From: Allopusillimonas ginsengisoli
GTDB taxonomy: Bacteria > Pseudomonadota > Gammaproteobacteria > Burkholderiales > Burkholderiaceae_B
Reading direction: 5' to 3'
Length of the DNA stretch: 64,000 nucleotides
NCBI GenBank assembly: GCA_005239165.1
Contig: RAPG01000012.1
Coordinates: forward strand, 1-64,000
Position 1 is the first letter of the stretch, and each line of letters opens with the position of its first letter. The notes under the pieces are model-generated. The model was not told where the DNA came from and searched no databases. It saw only the letters and a program-made list of their open reading frames with translations. A program made the translations under genes and the position numbers. Below are positions 1 to 8,136 of this stretch, piece after piece.

Positions 1-180
1 TGCGCCCGAAGTCCTTTCGGTACCAGAAGTGTTGAGAATAGCTAATCCAACAACATCTGGCATCAACAGTATTACTGTACAGAGTGCACCGGAAAGCACC
101 CAAAGCGTCTGGGCTTTTTGCGACGGTGTAAGGGTGGCGACGTTGCCCACCTTGGACCAGGGCTGGGGCTTGTACAGGTC
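1..180 (-). other. Possible partial reading frame at left edge, uncertain
   Basis: Read on the minus strand this stretch is open for 60 codons to the window edge and encodes a hydrophobic segment (LWVLSGALCTVILLMPDVVG) that looks like a membrane helix. The frame stays open upstream towards the DUF423 stop, with no clear start codon or ribosome site. The plus strand is also open in one frame here (64 codons, stop near 192), so the strand is not settled. It could be the start of a transporter gene continuing to the left, or a decayed fragment. I do not recognise the family. Confidence 0.22.
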
Positions 181-217
181 GCAATTGCGCTGAGCCCGTA
201 CCCGGCCAGCTAGGTAC

Positions 218-592
218 TTATGCTGCCCGGTACGCAACCAGCGCGACCAGGGCCCAGGCGATGAGAAAAGCCATGCCTCCTATGGGCGTGATCGCACCCA
301 GCCATTTGATCTGGCTGAGCACCAGCGTATAGAGGCTGCCACTAAAAATGACAATGCCCGCAAACATAAAGAAGCCTGCATAGGTGAGCAGTGGCGAGCC
401 AAAACGCGTACCCAGTGCAGCGAGCGCCAGCAGCCCCAACCCATGCACTAGCTGGTATAAAACGGCAGTCTGCCACACTGACAGCATGGACGGATCAATG
501 ACGCGTTTAAGACCATGGGCACCAAATGCCCCTGCAGCAACGCCAGTGAGCAGCACCAGGCTGGCAGTGATAACAAGAATACGATCGCTCAT
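218..592 (-). CDS. DUF423 family small membrane protein
   Basis: A 124-residue inner-membrane protein of the DUF423 (YgdD-like) family, whose function is unknown. It has about four hydrophobic segments: one at the N-terminus after MSDR, then the family-typical GAFGAHGLK stretch, a segment around LVHGLGLLALAALG, one around YAGFFMFAGIVIFSGSLY, and a C-terminal helix. The ATG at 592 is chosen because it is preceded by AAGGAA at a good distance and puts the hydrophobic N-terminus at the start; the longer open frame to 718 adds a Cys/His-rich leader unlike the family. It is divergent from the acyl-CoA dehydrogenase gene. Confidence 0.85.
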   Translation of the reverse strand: MSDRILVITASLVLLTGVAAGAFGAHGLKRVIDPSMLSVWQTAVLYQLVHGLGLLALAALGTRFGSPLLTYAGFFMFAGIVIFSGSLYTLVLSQIKWLGAITPIGGMAFLIAWALVALVAYRAA

Positions 593-825
593 GAAAAATT
601 CCTTGGGTGGCTGTGCGCCATAGTGCCGGCTGCCCGCATTGTGGTGCAGAGACAGGAGGGCTGGATGCCGGCAATGTTCTGACGGCAGGCAAACTCTGAA
701 AATAAGGGCCCTGCGCAAGCGCTACTTTACCAGCGGTAGCCGCCATTCTGGGTGCTATCATCAACTGAGGGGTTCCAGAGAAGGCTGAAGACGTACAGCT
801 GCTGCGGCGGCACGAGAGGTGCACA

Positions 826-2532
826 ATGAACTGGACAACGCATGATGTCACCAATCAGGTGCCTGATCTGATTGACTACAATCTCTACGAAAGTGACCAG
901 GCGCTGCGCGACGGTGTGGCGCGCGAGGGGGCCGGTGAGCATGATGGCTCGCTGCTGGCGTACGGCGCCGTGCTGGGCGAGGCAGCCAGTTTTGCTCTGG
1001 CCAGCGACGCTAACGAGTACAAGCCCCGGCTTGAACAATTCGACAGGCGGGGGTGTCGTGTCGACCGTGTTCATTTTCATCCTGCCTGGAATTATTTCAT
1101 GCAGCAGGCGTTTTGCCAGGGCATGCATTGCAGCGCCTGGGAGGGTGGCCAGCCGGCGCGCATTTCTTCCCCCGCAGCAGCCGGCCCCGCAACAGGGGCC
1201 CAGGTAGCACGGGCGGCCGCCTATTTGCTGCACGGGCAGGTCGAGGCAGGCTCGCTGTGCCCTCTTACCATGACATCAGCGGCTATTCCGGTACTGTGTG
1301 GTGAACCCTGGTTCGACACCATTGCACCCCGCCTGTTTTCGCGCATCTACGACGGGCGTGACATACCGCTCACCGATAAAACGTCGATGATGATCGGCAT
1401 GGGCATGACAGAAAAACAGGGCGGGTCTGATCTGCGTAGCAACACCACGAAGGCTGTGCCCGCCGGCGTGGGTGGTCGTGGCGAGCCTTATCGACTGCGT
1501 GGGCACAAATGGTTTTTTTCTTCTCCCACCTCCGATGCACATCTGGTTCTGGCCAGGGCGCAGGAGGGGTTCACATGCTTTTACGTGCCCCGGTGGCTTG
1601 ACGATGGGCGTCGCAACGCCATTTACATACAACGGCTCAAGAACAAGCTCGGCAATGCCTCGAACGCCAGTGCCGAGGTCGAGTTCCAGGATGCGACCGG
1701 ATGGCTGGTGGGTGAACCCGGCCGGGGTATCGCCACTCTGGTCGAGATGGCTTCGTATACACGGCTCGATTGTGTGCTGGGTAGCACGGCATTGCAACGC
1801 CAGGCGCTGGTTCAGGCCCTGCACCATGCGCGTTATCGCAAGGCCTTTGGCGAGCTTTTGATCCATCAACCGCTTATGCAAAGCGTGCTTGTTGATCTGA
1901 CTCTTGAAAGCGAGGCGGCCACCATGCTGGCCTTGCGGCTGGCAGGGGCGTTGGCAACTGGCAAGCCTTCCCTGTCGGCCGGTCCTGCTGGGACGTTGCT
2001 GGATCAGGCATTTGTCCGCATTCTGACGCCGGCCGCCAAGTTCTGGATCTGCAAGCGAGGTATTGAAATGGCCTCCGAGTGCATGGAGGTGCTGGGGGGC
2101 AATGGTTATATCGAGGAAGGGCCATTGGCGCGCCTGTATCGTGAGACGCCGGTTAACTCAATCTGGGAAGGGTCTGGCAATGTCATGTGTCTGGATGTTT
2201 TGCGAGCCATGGAGCGGGAACCGGCCCTGGCTGAGGCGCTGATGTCATGGCTGCGGCAGCAATCTGTTGATGATGCGCGGCTGCGTCAACGAGTGAGCGA
2301 GCTGTATGTCTTGTGTGAGAAGGAGGGGGCGAGCCAGCAACAGGCAGCGCGGCGCATTGCCCAAGACCTGGTGCTCCTGACGCAGGTGGCACTGATGCGC
2401 GCTCACGCGCCGCAAGCAGTGGCGGATGCATTTGTCAGCACTCGCTTTGACGGAATGGGAGGGGTGTTTGGTGCTATCGCTGCGTCCTTTGAAGCCGAAA
2501 CCATACTCGGACGGGCCTTCAACACCCTATAA
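826..2532 (+). CDS. AidB-like acyl-CoA dehydrogenase
   Basis: A 568-residue flavoprotein of the acyl-CoA dehydrogenase superfamily, AidB branch. The AidB-type N-terminus (VTNQVPDLIDYNLYESD) is followed by the central FAD-binding segment MTEKQGGSDLRSNTTKA, the HKWFFSSP strand and, near residue 450, SIWEGSGNVMCLD, which carries the glutamate position used as catalytic base in this family. E. coli AidB (about 540 residues) is part of the adaptive alkylation response and binds DNA; many betaproteobacterial homologues are annotated as isovaleryl-CoA dehydrogenases. Nothing here decides between the two roles. The ATG is preceded by GAGAGGTG. No ada or alkB gene is nearby, so a link to alkylation damage is not supported by context. 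Confidence 0.88.
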   Translation: MNWTTHDVTNQVPDLIDYNLYESDQALRDGVAREGAGEHDGSLLAYGAVLGEAASFALASDANEYKPRLEQFDRRGCRVDRVHFHPAWNYFMQQAFCQGMHCSAWEGGQPARISSPAAAGPATGAQVARAAAYLLHGQVEAGSLCPLTMTSAAIPVLCGEPWFDTIAPRLFSRIYDGRDIPLTDKTSMMIGMGMTEKQGGSDLRSNTTKAVPAGVGGRGEPYRLRGHKWFFSSPTSDAHLVLARAQEGFTCFYVPRWLDDGRRNAIYIQRLKNKLGNASNASAEVEFQDATGWLVGEPGRGIATLVEMASYTRLDCVLGSTALQRQALVQALHHARYRKAFGELLIHQPLMQSVLVDLTLESEAATMLALRLAGALATGKPSLSAGPAGTLLDQAFVRILTPAAKFWICKRGIEMASECMEVLGGNGYIEEGPLARLYRETPVNSIWEGSGNVMCLDVLRAMEREPALAEALMSWLRQQSVDDARLRQRVSELYVLCEKEGASQQQAARRIAQDLVLLTQVALMRAHAPQAVADAFVSTRFDGMGGVFGAIAASFEAETILGRAFNTL

Positions 2533-2553
2533 TCAGTGCCGGCTGCACTGATT
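2531..2553 (+). terminator. Hairpin after the AidB-like gene, weak terminator candidate
   Basis: A perfect 9-bp inverted repeat (AATCAGTGC / GCACTGATT, 5-base loop) begins within the stop codon of the acyl-CoA dehydrogenase gene. Only a short T-run (TGTTTTG) follows, about 8 bases downstream, so it may be an attenuator or stability element instead of a full terminator. Confidence 0.35.
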
Positions 2554-2585
2554 GGCCTGATGTTTTGCGGTAACCCGGGGAAGAA

Positions 2586-3290
2586 GTGAACAGATTGTTA
2601 AATACTACGCTGCGCCGTGCCCTTAACGCCTTGTTGTCTAATCGCAGGGCGCGCGTTTGGGTGACGGCACTGCTTGCCGTTATTGCCGCAGGGGCTGCGG
2701 TGTGGTCGCCTGATCAGGCGGGTAATCAGACATCCAGCCAGACATCGAGTCAGACATCGAGCCAAGTATCCAGCCAGGCATCCAGCGGTGGGGCTCAGGC
2801 CGCTCCCCATATTGCCGCACCGCGAGGTGGTTTTGTGCTTGAAGGGCGCGTCGTGCGCGTGGCAGATGGCGATACTTTTACGGTGCTCACGGGTTCAACG
2901 CAGCATCGCATACGCATGGCCAGTATTGATGCCCCCGAAACGCAAAAAGACGCACAACGACGTGGCCAACCTTATGCGCGCGCGTCTCGCGATGCGCTGG
3001 CCAGTCTGGTATCAGGTAAAACGTTGACGCTGCGTTGCTACGAAAAAGACCGCTATGATCGCAGTGTTTGCGATGCAATGCTGCCTGATGGGGGTACGGC
3101 CAATCAGAAACAAGCCGAATCAGGCATGGCATGGGCCAACATGGAGGGTAAGGGCAAATTTATGCGTGATCCGGCTGTTCGCAAGCTTGAACAACAGGCG
3201 CGCCAGGCCCGACGGGGTTTGTGGCGCGATGAGGGGGCTGTTCCTCCCTGGGTCTGGCGCTACGATTGCTGGAAGCAGCAAAAATGTTAA
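2586..3290 (+). CDS. Membrane-anchored thermonuclease (SNase family)
   Basis: A 234-residue staphylococcal-nuclease-type phosphodiesterase. After a basic N-terminus there is one hydrophobic segment (VTALLAVIAAGAAV, about residues 27-42), then a Ser/Gln linker built from tandem four-residue repeats, then the OB-fold nuclease domain from about residue 80. Active-site counterparts are visible: Arg in HRIRMASIDAPE, Glu in the same APE, Asp in ADGDTF, and Arg in KDRYDRSV. The protein is probably exported or anchored facing the periplasm and degrades DNA or RNA with calcium. The start is GTG, 5 bases after GGGGAAG; no nearer ATG fits. The stop overlaps the start of the downstream binding-protein gene. 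Confidence 0.85.
   Translation: MNRLLNTTLRRALNALLSNRRARVWVTALLAVIAAGAAVWSPDQAGNQTSSQTSSQTSSQVSSQASSGGAQAAPHIAAPRGGFVLEGRVVRVADGDTFTVLTGSTQHRIRMASIDAPETQKDAQRRGQPYARASRDALASLVSGKTLTLRCYEKDRYDRSVCDAMLPDGGTANQKQAESGMAWANMEGKGKFMRDPAVRKLEQQARQARRGLWRDEGAVPPWVWRYDCWKQQKC
2730..2789 (+). repeat. 12-bp tandem repeat in the nuclease linker
   Basis: Five consecutive 12-bp units of the form ACATCSAGYCAG, slightly diverged, encode the TSSQ-type repeats of the linker between membrane anchor and nuclease domain. Because the unit is a multiple of three, copy-number change would lengthen or shorten the linker without breaking the frame. Confidence 0.8.
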
Positions 3291-5506
3291 CCATGTTGCT
3301 TAGGCTTGTTCTGGTGATAACACTGTTTGCCGCGACGGCTGGGTGTTCCCGTGAGCCGGTCAACAGCCCCTATGCCAGGCAAGAGCTTGATCAAAACGTG
3401 CTGCATACCGCGTTCACTCAACGATCGCCCAAATATCTGGACCCGGCCAGCTCTTATTCAACCGACGAAACACCTTTTACCTACAACATTTACGAGCCGC
3501 TCTACGGGTATCACTATCTCGACCGCCCTTATCGGCTGGTGCCGCGAGCGGCTGCCAATATTGTGCAGCCGGTTTATTACGATGCCCAGGGGCAGCAACT
3601 GCCTGACGATGCACCGGGCGAGCAGGTTGCCGTCAGCGTATATAACATAGCACTCAAGCCTGGCATTTTGTATGCGCCGCATCCCGCGTTTGCACGCGAT
3701 GATGTCGGCGCCTTTCGCTACTGGCCTCTTAAGCCGGGGCAACTGGAAGGCAAGTTTGGCCTGAATGATTTTAAGTTTACGGGAACGCGCGAACTGGTGG
3801 CCGACGACTATGTCTACGCATTCCGGCGCCTGGCAAGCCCAAGGGTGGTGTCTCCCATCTACGGCATCATGGCTGAGCATATTGTGGGCATGCGCGAGTA
3901 CGGCGATGCGCTTAAACAGCATGATGAAGCCTACAGAGCGCAGGAGGGGGCGCAGCCACGAGGCTGGCTGGATCTGCGCCAGACCGGCTTTGACGGTGTG
4001 CAGGCGCTTGATGACCATACCTTGCGGATCAAGGTGCTGGGTAAGTATCCGCAGTTTAAATACTGGCTGGCGATGACGTTTACCGCGCCTATTCCGTGGG
4101 AAGCTGACCGGTTTTATCATCAGCCTGACATGGATGCCCATGATTTGTCGCTCAATACCTGGCCGGCAGGTACTGGCCCCTATATGTTGGTCCAGTCCAT
4201 AAAAAATCGCCGCCATGTTCTTGAACGCAACCCTAACTTCAGGGGAGAACCATACCCTTGTGAAGGTTCGCCGGGTGACCGTGAAGCCGGGTTGCTTGAC
4301 GATTGCGGCAAGCTCACGCCATTTATCGACCGCATTGAATTTTCCCTGGAAAAGGAAAGCGTGCCATTAATGGGCAAATTTATTCAGGGCTACTACGATT
4401 TGCCGCAGGCCGACCGCGGTGACTATGGCGTGGCCATGCAGGTGGCGGCGGGTGATTCGTCAGAAAAAGCCGAGCTGTATAAAGACCACGGCCTGCAGTT
4501 GCGCAGCGCAACCGAGGCGCAGATGTATTATTTTGGCTTTAACTGGCTGGATCCAGTCGTGGGAGCTGGCGACACACCGCAACAAGCTGAAAAAAATCGC
4601 AAGTTGCGGCAGGCCATTAGCATTGCCTTTAATTGGGAACAATATGTGGCCATTTTTGAAAACGAGCAGGCTCAGGTTGCATATGGCCCTGTGCCGCCAG
4701 GCGTGTTGGGCTACCAGTCCTTGCCCGAAGGACTAAACCCTGAGGTATACCGGCTTCAGGACGGCCGGGCCGTCAGGCGGTCGCTGGATGAAGCGCGTCA
4801 GCTGCTCGAAGAGGCGGGTTACCCCAAAGGGCGCGACGCCCAGACCGGGCGTCCGCTCATTCTGTACTTTGATTCCATGGGCGGCATGGGGTCCAGCGCT
4901 ACGCTGGACTGGATGCGGCGCCAACTGGCTGCCATCGATATCCAGCTTGAGGTACGCGCTACCGATTACAACCGTTTTCAGGAAAAAATGCGTAATGGCG
5001 CGGCGCAAATGTATTTATGGGGGTGGGTGGCTGACTACCCCGATGCGGAGAATTTCCTCTTCTTGTTGTACGGGCCCAATGCCAAGGTTGGAAAAGGCGG
5101 GGAGAATGCCTCGAATTACAGCAATCCCGAATTTGACCGACTGTTCGAGAAAATGCGGTTTCTGGATGACGGCCCCGAAAAAGAAGCACTGGTGCACAAA
5201 ATGGTGCACATTGTGCAGCACGACGCACCGTGGATGTTTGGCTATTTTCCAAAATCGGGTGGCGCTTATCAGGCCTGGGTAAAAAATGCCAAGCCTACGC
5301 AAATGGTGCGCAATACCCTGCAGTACTACCGCATTGAACCGGCGTTGCGCGCTGAAAGCATCAAGCGCTGGAATATACCCGTGTGGTGGCCTTTGTGGCT
5401 GCTGCTGGCCCTGCTGGCGCTGGGCGCCGTTCTGGCGTGGCGTGTGGCACGCCGCCGCGAGATGGCAACGGCGCTGGCTGACGCCGACACAAGGGGCCAG
5501 CCATGA
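3284..5506 (+). CDS. Peptide-type ABC transporter substrate-binding protein (SBP family 5) with C-terminal membrane helix
   Basis: A 740-residue extracytoplasmic solute-binding protein of family 5 (oligopeptide/dipeptide type). The N-terminus is a signal sequence ending in FAATAGCS, a lipobox-like site with Thr at -3, so lipidation is likely but not certain. Conserved family segments are YNIYEPLYGY near the start, the WPAGTGPYML region and AQMYLWGWVADYPDAENFLFLLYGPN. Unusually, the last about 45 residues contain a Trp/Leu-rich membrane segment (VWWPLWLLLALLALGAVLAW) followed by a basic tail RVARRRE. The ATG at 3284 has GGAAG 8 bases upstream and overlaps the nuclease stop; 3293 is an alternative. 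The stop overlaps the permease start (ATGATG). It is the first gene of a four-gene importer. Confidence 0.87.
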   Translation: MLTMLLRLVLVITLFAATAGCSREPVNSPYARQELDQNVLHTAFTQRSPKYLDPASSYSTDETPFTYNIYEPLYGYHYLDRPYRLVPRAAANIVQPVYYDAQGQQLPDDAPGEQVAVSVYNIALKPGILYAPHPAFARDDVGAFRYWPLKPGQLEGKFGLNDFKFTGTRELVADDYVYAFRRLASPRVVSPIYGIMAEHIVGMREYGDALKQHDEAYRAQEGAQPRGWLDLRQTGFDGVQALDDHTLRIKVLGKYPQFKYWLAMTFTAPIPWEADRFYHQPDMDAHDLSLNTWPAGTGPYMLVQSIKNRRHVLERNPNFRGEPYPCEGSPGDREAGLLDDCGKLTPFIDRIEFSLEKESVPLMGKFIQGYYDLPQADRGDYGVAMQVAAGDSSEKAELYKDHGLQLRSATEAQMYYFGFNWLDPVVGAGDTPQQAEKNRKLRQAISIAFNWEQYVAIFENEQAQVAYGPVPPGVLGYQSLPEGLNPEVYRLQDGRAVRRSLDEARQLLEEAGYPKGRDAQTGRPLILYFDSMGGMGSSATLDWMRRQLAAIDIQLEVRATDYNRFQEKMRNGAAQMYLWGWVADYPDAENFLFLLYGPNAKVGKGGENASNYSNPEFDRLFEKMRFLDDGPEKEALVHKMVHIVQHDAPWMFGYFPKSGGAYQAWVKNAKPTQMVRNTLQYYRIEPALRAESIKRWNIPVWWPLWLLLALLALGAVLAWRVARRREMATALADADTRGQP

Positions 5507-6480
5507 TGCGCTATGTATTCCGGCGGCTTATCTATGGGGTGCTTATTCTCATAGGGGTCAATTTATTGACGTTTGTGCTGTTTTTTGCCGTTAATACCCC
5601 CGATGATATGGCGAGGCTGGCCATTGGCGGCCAGCGGGTCAGCGAGACCGCCATCGAACGATGGAAGAGCGAACGCGGTTACGACAAGCCATTGTTTTAC
5701 AACGCGCAGGCAAAGGGCACGACGCAGTGGACTGACACCATTTTCTACTCACGGTCTGTACCGCTATTGCGTTTTGATTTTGGTTTTTCTGACGAAGGTC
5801 GCGATATTGGTCATGAGATCAAGACTCGCATGGTGCCCAGCCTGGCCCTGGCAATTCCCACATTTGTGCTGGGGCTGGCCGTGTGCATATCATTTGCGTT
5901 GATGCTGGTGTTTTTCAAGGGCACCCGCATTGATTTTGCGGGGGTGGTGCTGTGTGTGGTGCTGCTTTCTATTTCTGGCCTGTTTTACATTATTGCCGGG
6001 CAATGGCTGTTCGCCAAACTGCTGCGATGGGTGCCTTATTCTGGCTTTGTCGATGGCTGGAACAGTGTGCGCTTTCTGGTGCTGCCGGTGTTGGTGGGTA
6101 TTTTGTCCAGCCTGGGTGGGCAGGCCCGCTTTTACCGTACCCTGTTTCTTGAAGAGGCAGGAAAAGACTATGTGCGTACTGCGCGTGCCAAAGGTCTGGC
6201 AGAGCGGGTAGTGCTGTTTCGTCACATTCTGCGTAATGCCATGCTGCCTATTCTGACGGGTACTGTGTCTGCCATTCCGCTGCTGTTCATGGGCAGTCTT
6301 ATTTCTGAGTCTTTTTTTGGCATTCCTGGTCTGGGCAGTTACACCATTGATGCAATCAACGCACAAGACTTTTCAATTGTGCGCGCCATGGTGTTTCTGG
6401 GGTCAGCCCTGTATATCCTGGGGCTGATTCTTGCCGATATCTCTTATACGCTGGCTGATCCACGCGTACGGTTCGAATAG
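5503..6480 (+). CDS. Peptide-type ABC transporter permease (DppB-like)
   Basis: A 325-residue inner-membrane permease of the DppB/OppB type. It has an N-terminal helix (FRRLIYGVLILIGVNLLTFVLFF), a periplasmic loop, and about five further helices. The cytoplasmic coupling motif is RTARAKGLAERVVLFRHILRNAMLPIL (the EAA loop), which contacts the ATPase. It pairs with the next gene to form the membrane channel. The start overlaps the stop of the binding-protein gene, which suggests translational coupling; only 2 bases separate its stop from the next ATG. Confidence 0.92.
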   Translation: MMRYVFRRLIYGVLILIGVNLLTFVLFFAVNTPDDMARLAIGGQRVSETAIERWKSERGYDKPLFYNAQAKGTTQWTDTIFYSRSVPLLRFDFGFSDEGRDIGHEIKTRMVPSLALAIPTFVLGLAVCISFALMLVFFKGTRIDFAGVVLCVVLLSISGLFYIIAGQWLFAKLLRWVPYSGFVDGWNSVRFLVLPVLVGILSSLGGQARFYRTLFLEEAGKDYVRTARAKGLAERVVLFRHILRNAMLPILTGTVSAIPLLFMGSLISESFFGIPGLGSYTIDAINAQDFSIVRAMVFLGSALYILGLILADISYTLADPRVRFE

Positions 6481-6482
6481 CC

Positions 6483-8078
6483 ATGCCAAAACTTGTCTTC
6501 CTCTGGACTGATGTTTTTGTTTATCTGCTGACGGCAGGCGTGCTGCTGTATGCATGGCGTGTCCGCTCCAGCCCCTCGCTGCGCCTGGCCTGGAAGAGTG
6601 TGTCGCGCACGCCTTCAGCCATGTGTGCCGCAGTTGTCATTGCCTGCTTCGCCTTGACAGGCCTTCTGGATTCCATCCACTATCGGCCATTGTTGCCACC
6701 CATGGCGGCTACAGCAGCGGTGAGCCCCGGGCAGACGGGCGAGGACGGTCCTGCAGAGGGCGGCGCGAGCAGTACCGCGCAAGAGGTGGCCAAGCCTGCC
6801 CAGGCGGCATCAGAACCCATCGCTGGCGCTGCAGCACCGGTGTACTCTCCGGTCATGCGCTCGGTTCTGGATGATGTGCTGTCGTTAAGTAAGCTTGCCA
6901 GTCGTGAAAAGACCTACTCGGCGCCGCTGGCTATTCGCCAGTTCACCAAAGAAACCGAGATTATCAACGGGCTGCCTGTGCGTGATTATCCACGCCTCAA
7001 ATACGCCGGGCAGGGTGTAGACGATGGGGTCGAACACGACCGCGATCTGCGCGTCCGCCTGTTGCGTGGGTTGGCCTACGGCGTTGCGGCTGCGCTTGCA
7101 GCTGCGGCATTGATGACGTTGCGCTACTGGCGGCCCGGACGAAGTTTTGCGGCTGCCTGGTCTGTATGGTGGCGGGGTGAAACCGGTACGCCGTGGCGAC
7201 CCATGTGGATCACCTTCAGTATTTTGAGTGTGCTCGTGGCCATCGCCCTGACGCTCAGTGTCAATTACCATGTGCTGGGTACAGACCGCACAGGCAACGA
7301 TGTGCTCTGGATGAGCTTAAAGAGCGTGCGCACCGCGTTGGTCATAGGTACGCTGACTACACTGGCCATGCTGCCACCCGCCCTGATTTTTGGTATAGCC
7401 GCAGGTTATTTCAAGGGCAGAGTCGACGATGTTATTCAGTATATTTACACTACGCTGACGTCGATACCGGGCATTTTGCTGATCGCCGCCTGCGTGTTGA
7501 TGATGCAGGTATACATCGACAATAACCCCAATATGTTTGACACCGTGGCCTCGCGCGCCGATCTGCGCCTGTTCCTGCTGTGCATGATTCTGGGGCTTAC
7601 AGGCTGGTCGGGGCTGTGTCGCCTGCTGCGGGCTGAAACACTCAAGCTGCGCGAACTTGAATACGTACAGGCGGCGCAGGCCTTTGGCGTGGGGCACTGG
7701 CGCATCATGACGCGTCACCTCTTGCCCAATCTAATGCATATAGTGCTGATTACGCTGGTGCTCGAGTTTTCGGGGCTGGTGCTGTATGAAGCCGTGCTTT
7801 CATATCTGGGTATAGGAGTGGATCCCAGCACGCCCTCCTTTGGCACCATGATTGATATGGCCAGGGTGGAAATGTCGCGCGACCCCATGATCTGGTGGAA
7901 TCTGCTGGGGGCGTTTACCTTTTTGCTGGCACTGGTGCTTGCAGCCAATTTGTTCGCCGATGCAGTGCAAAGCGCGTTTGATCCCCGTATGCGCCGGTTT
8001 CGGCCAATACCTCCGGCCCTTGCTGGCGCACGGGCAAAGCGCAAGAGCCGTATAGAGTTAAAGGACGCGGCACCATGA
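6483..8078 (+). CDS. Peptide-type ABC transporter permease (DppC-like), long form
   Basis: A 531-residue permease, much longer than ordinary DppC/OppC proteins (about 300). Residues 8-25 and 45-65 are membrane helices; between about 70 and 185 lies a large hydrophilic region with an Ala/Gly/Glu-rich low-complexity part (TAQEVAKPAQAASEPIAGAA). A further helix lies near 190, and the canonical permease core starts about residue 245. The coupling loop is LRELEYVQAAQAFGVGHWRIM followed by TRHLLPNLMHIVL. The long first periplasmic region resembles that of YejE-like permeases. It is second permease of the same importer and ends in a basic tail (ARAKRKSRIELK). Confidence 0.88.
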   Translation: MPKLVFLWTDVFVYLLTAGVLLYAWRVRSSPSLRLAWKSVSRTPSAMCAAVVIACFALTGLLDSIHYRPLLPPMAATAAVSPGQTGEDGPAEGGASSTAQEVAKPAQAASEPIAGAAAPVYSPVMRSVLDDVLSLSKLASREKTYSAPLAIRQFTKETEIINGLPVRDYPRLKYAGQGVDDGVEHDRDLRVRLLRGLAYGVAAALAAAALMTLRYWRPGRSFAAAWSVWWRGETGTPWRPMWITFSILSVLVAIALTLSVNYHVLGTDRTGNDVLWMSLKSVRTALVIGTLTTLAMLPPALIFGIAAGYFKGRVDDVIQYIYTTLTSIPGILLIAACVLMMQVYIDNNPNMFDTVASRADLRLFLLCMILGLTGWSGLCRLLRAETLKLRELEYVQAAQAFGVGHWRIMTRHLLPNLMHIVLITLVLEFSGLVLYEAVLSYLGIGVDPSTPSFGTMIDMARVEMSRDPMIWWNLLGAFTFLLALVLAANLFADAVQSAFDPRMRRFRPIPPALAGARAKRKSRIELKDAAP

Positions 8079-8136
8079 TGAGTGTACTCAACCACCTTGT
8101 TTACGCGAGCGTTGGTGTCTCAGGAGGAGCTGGCCG

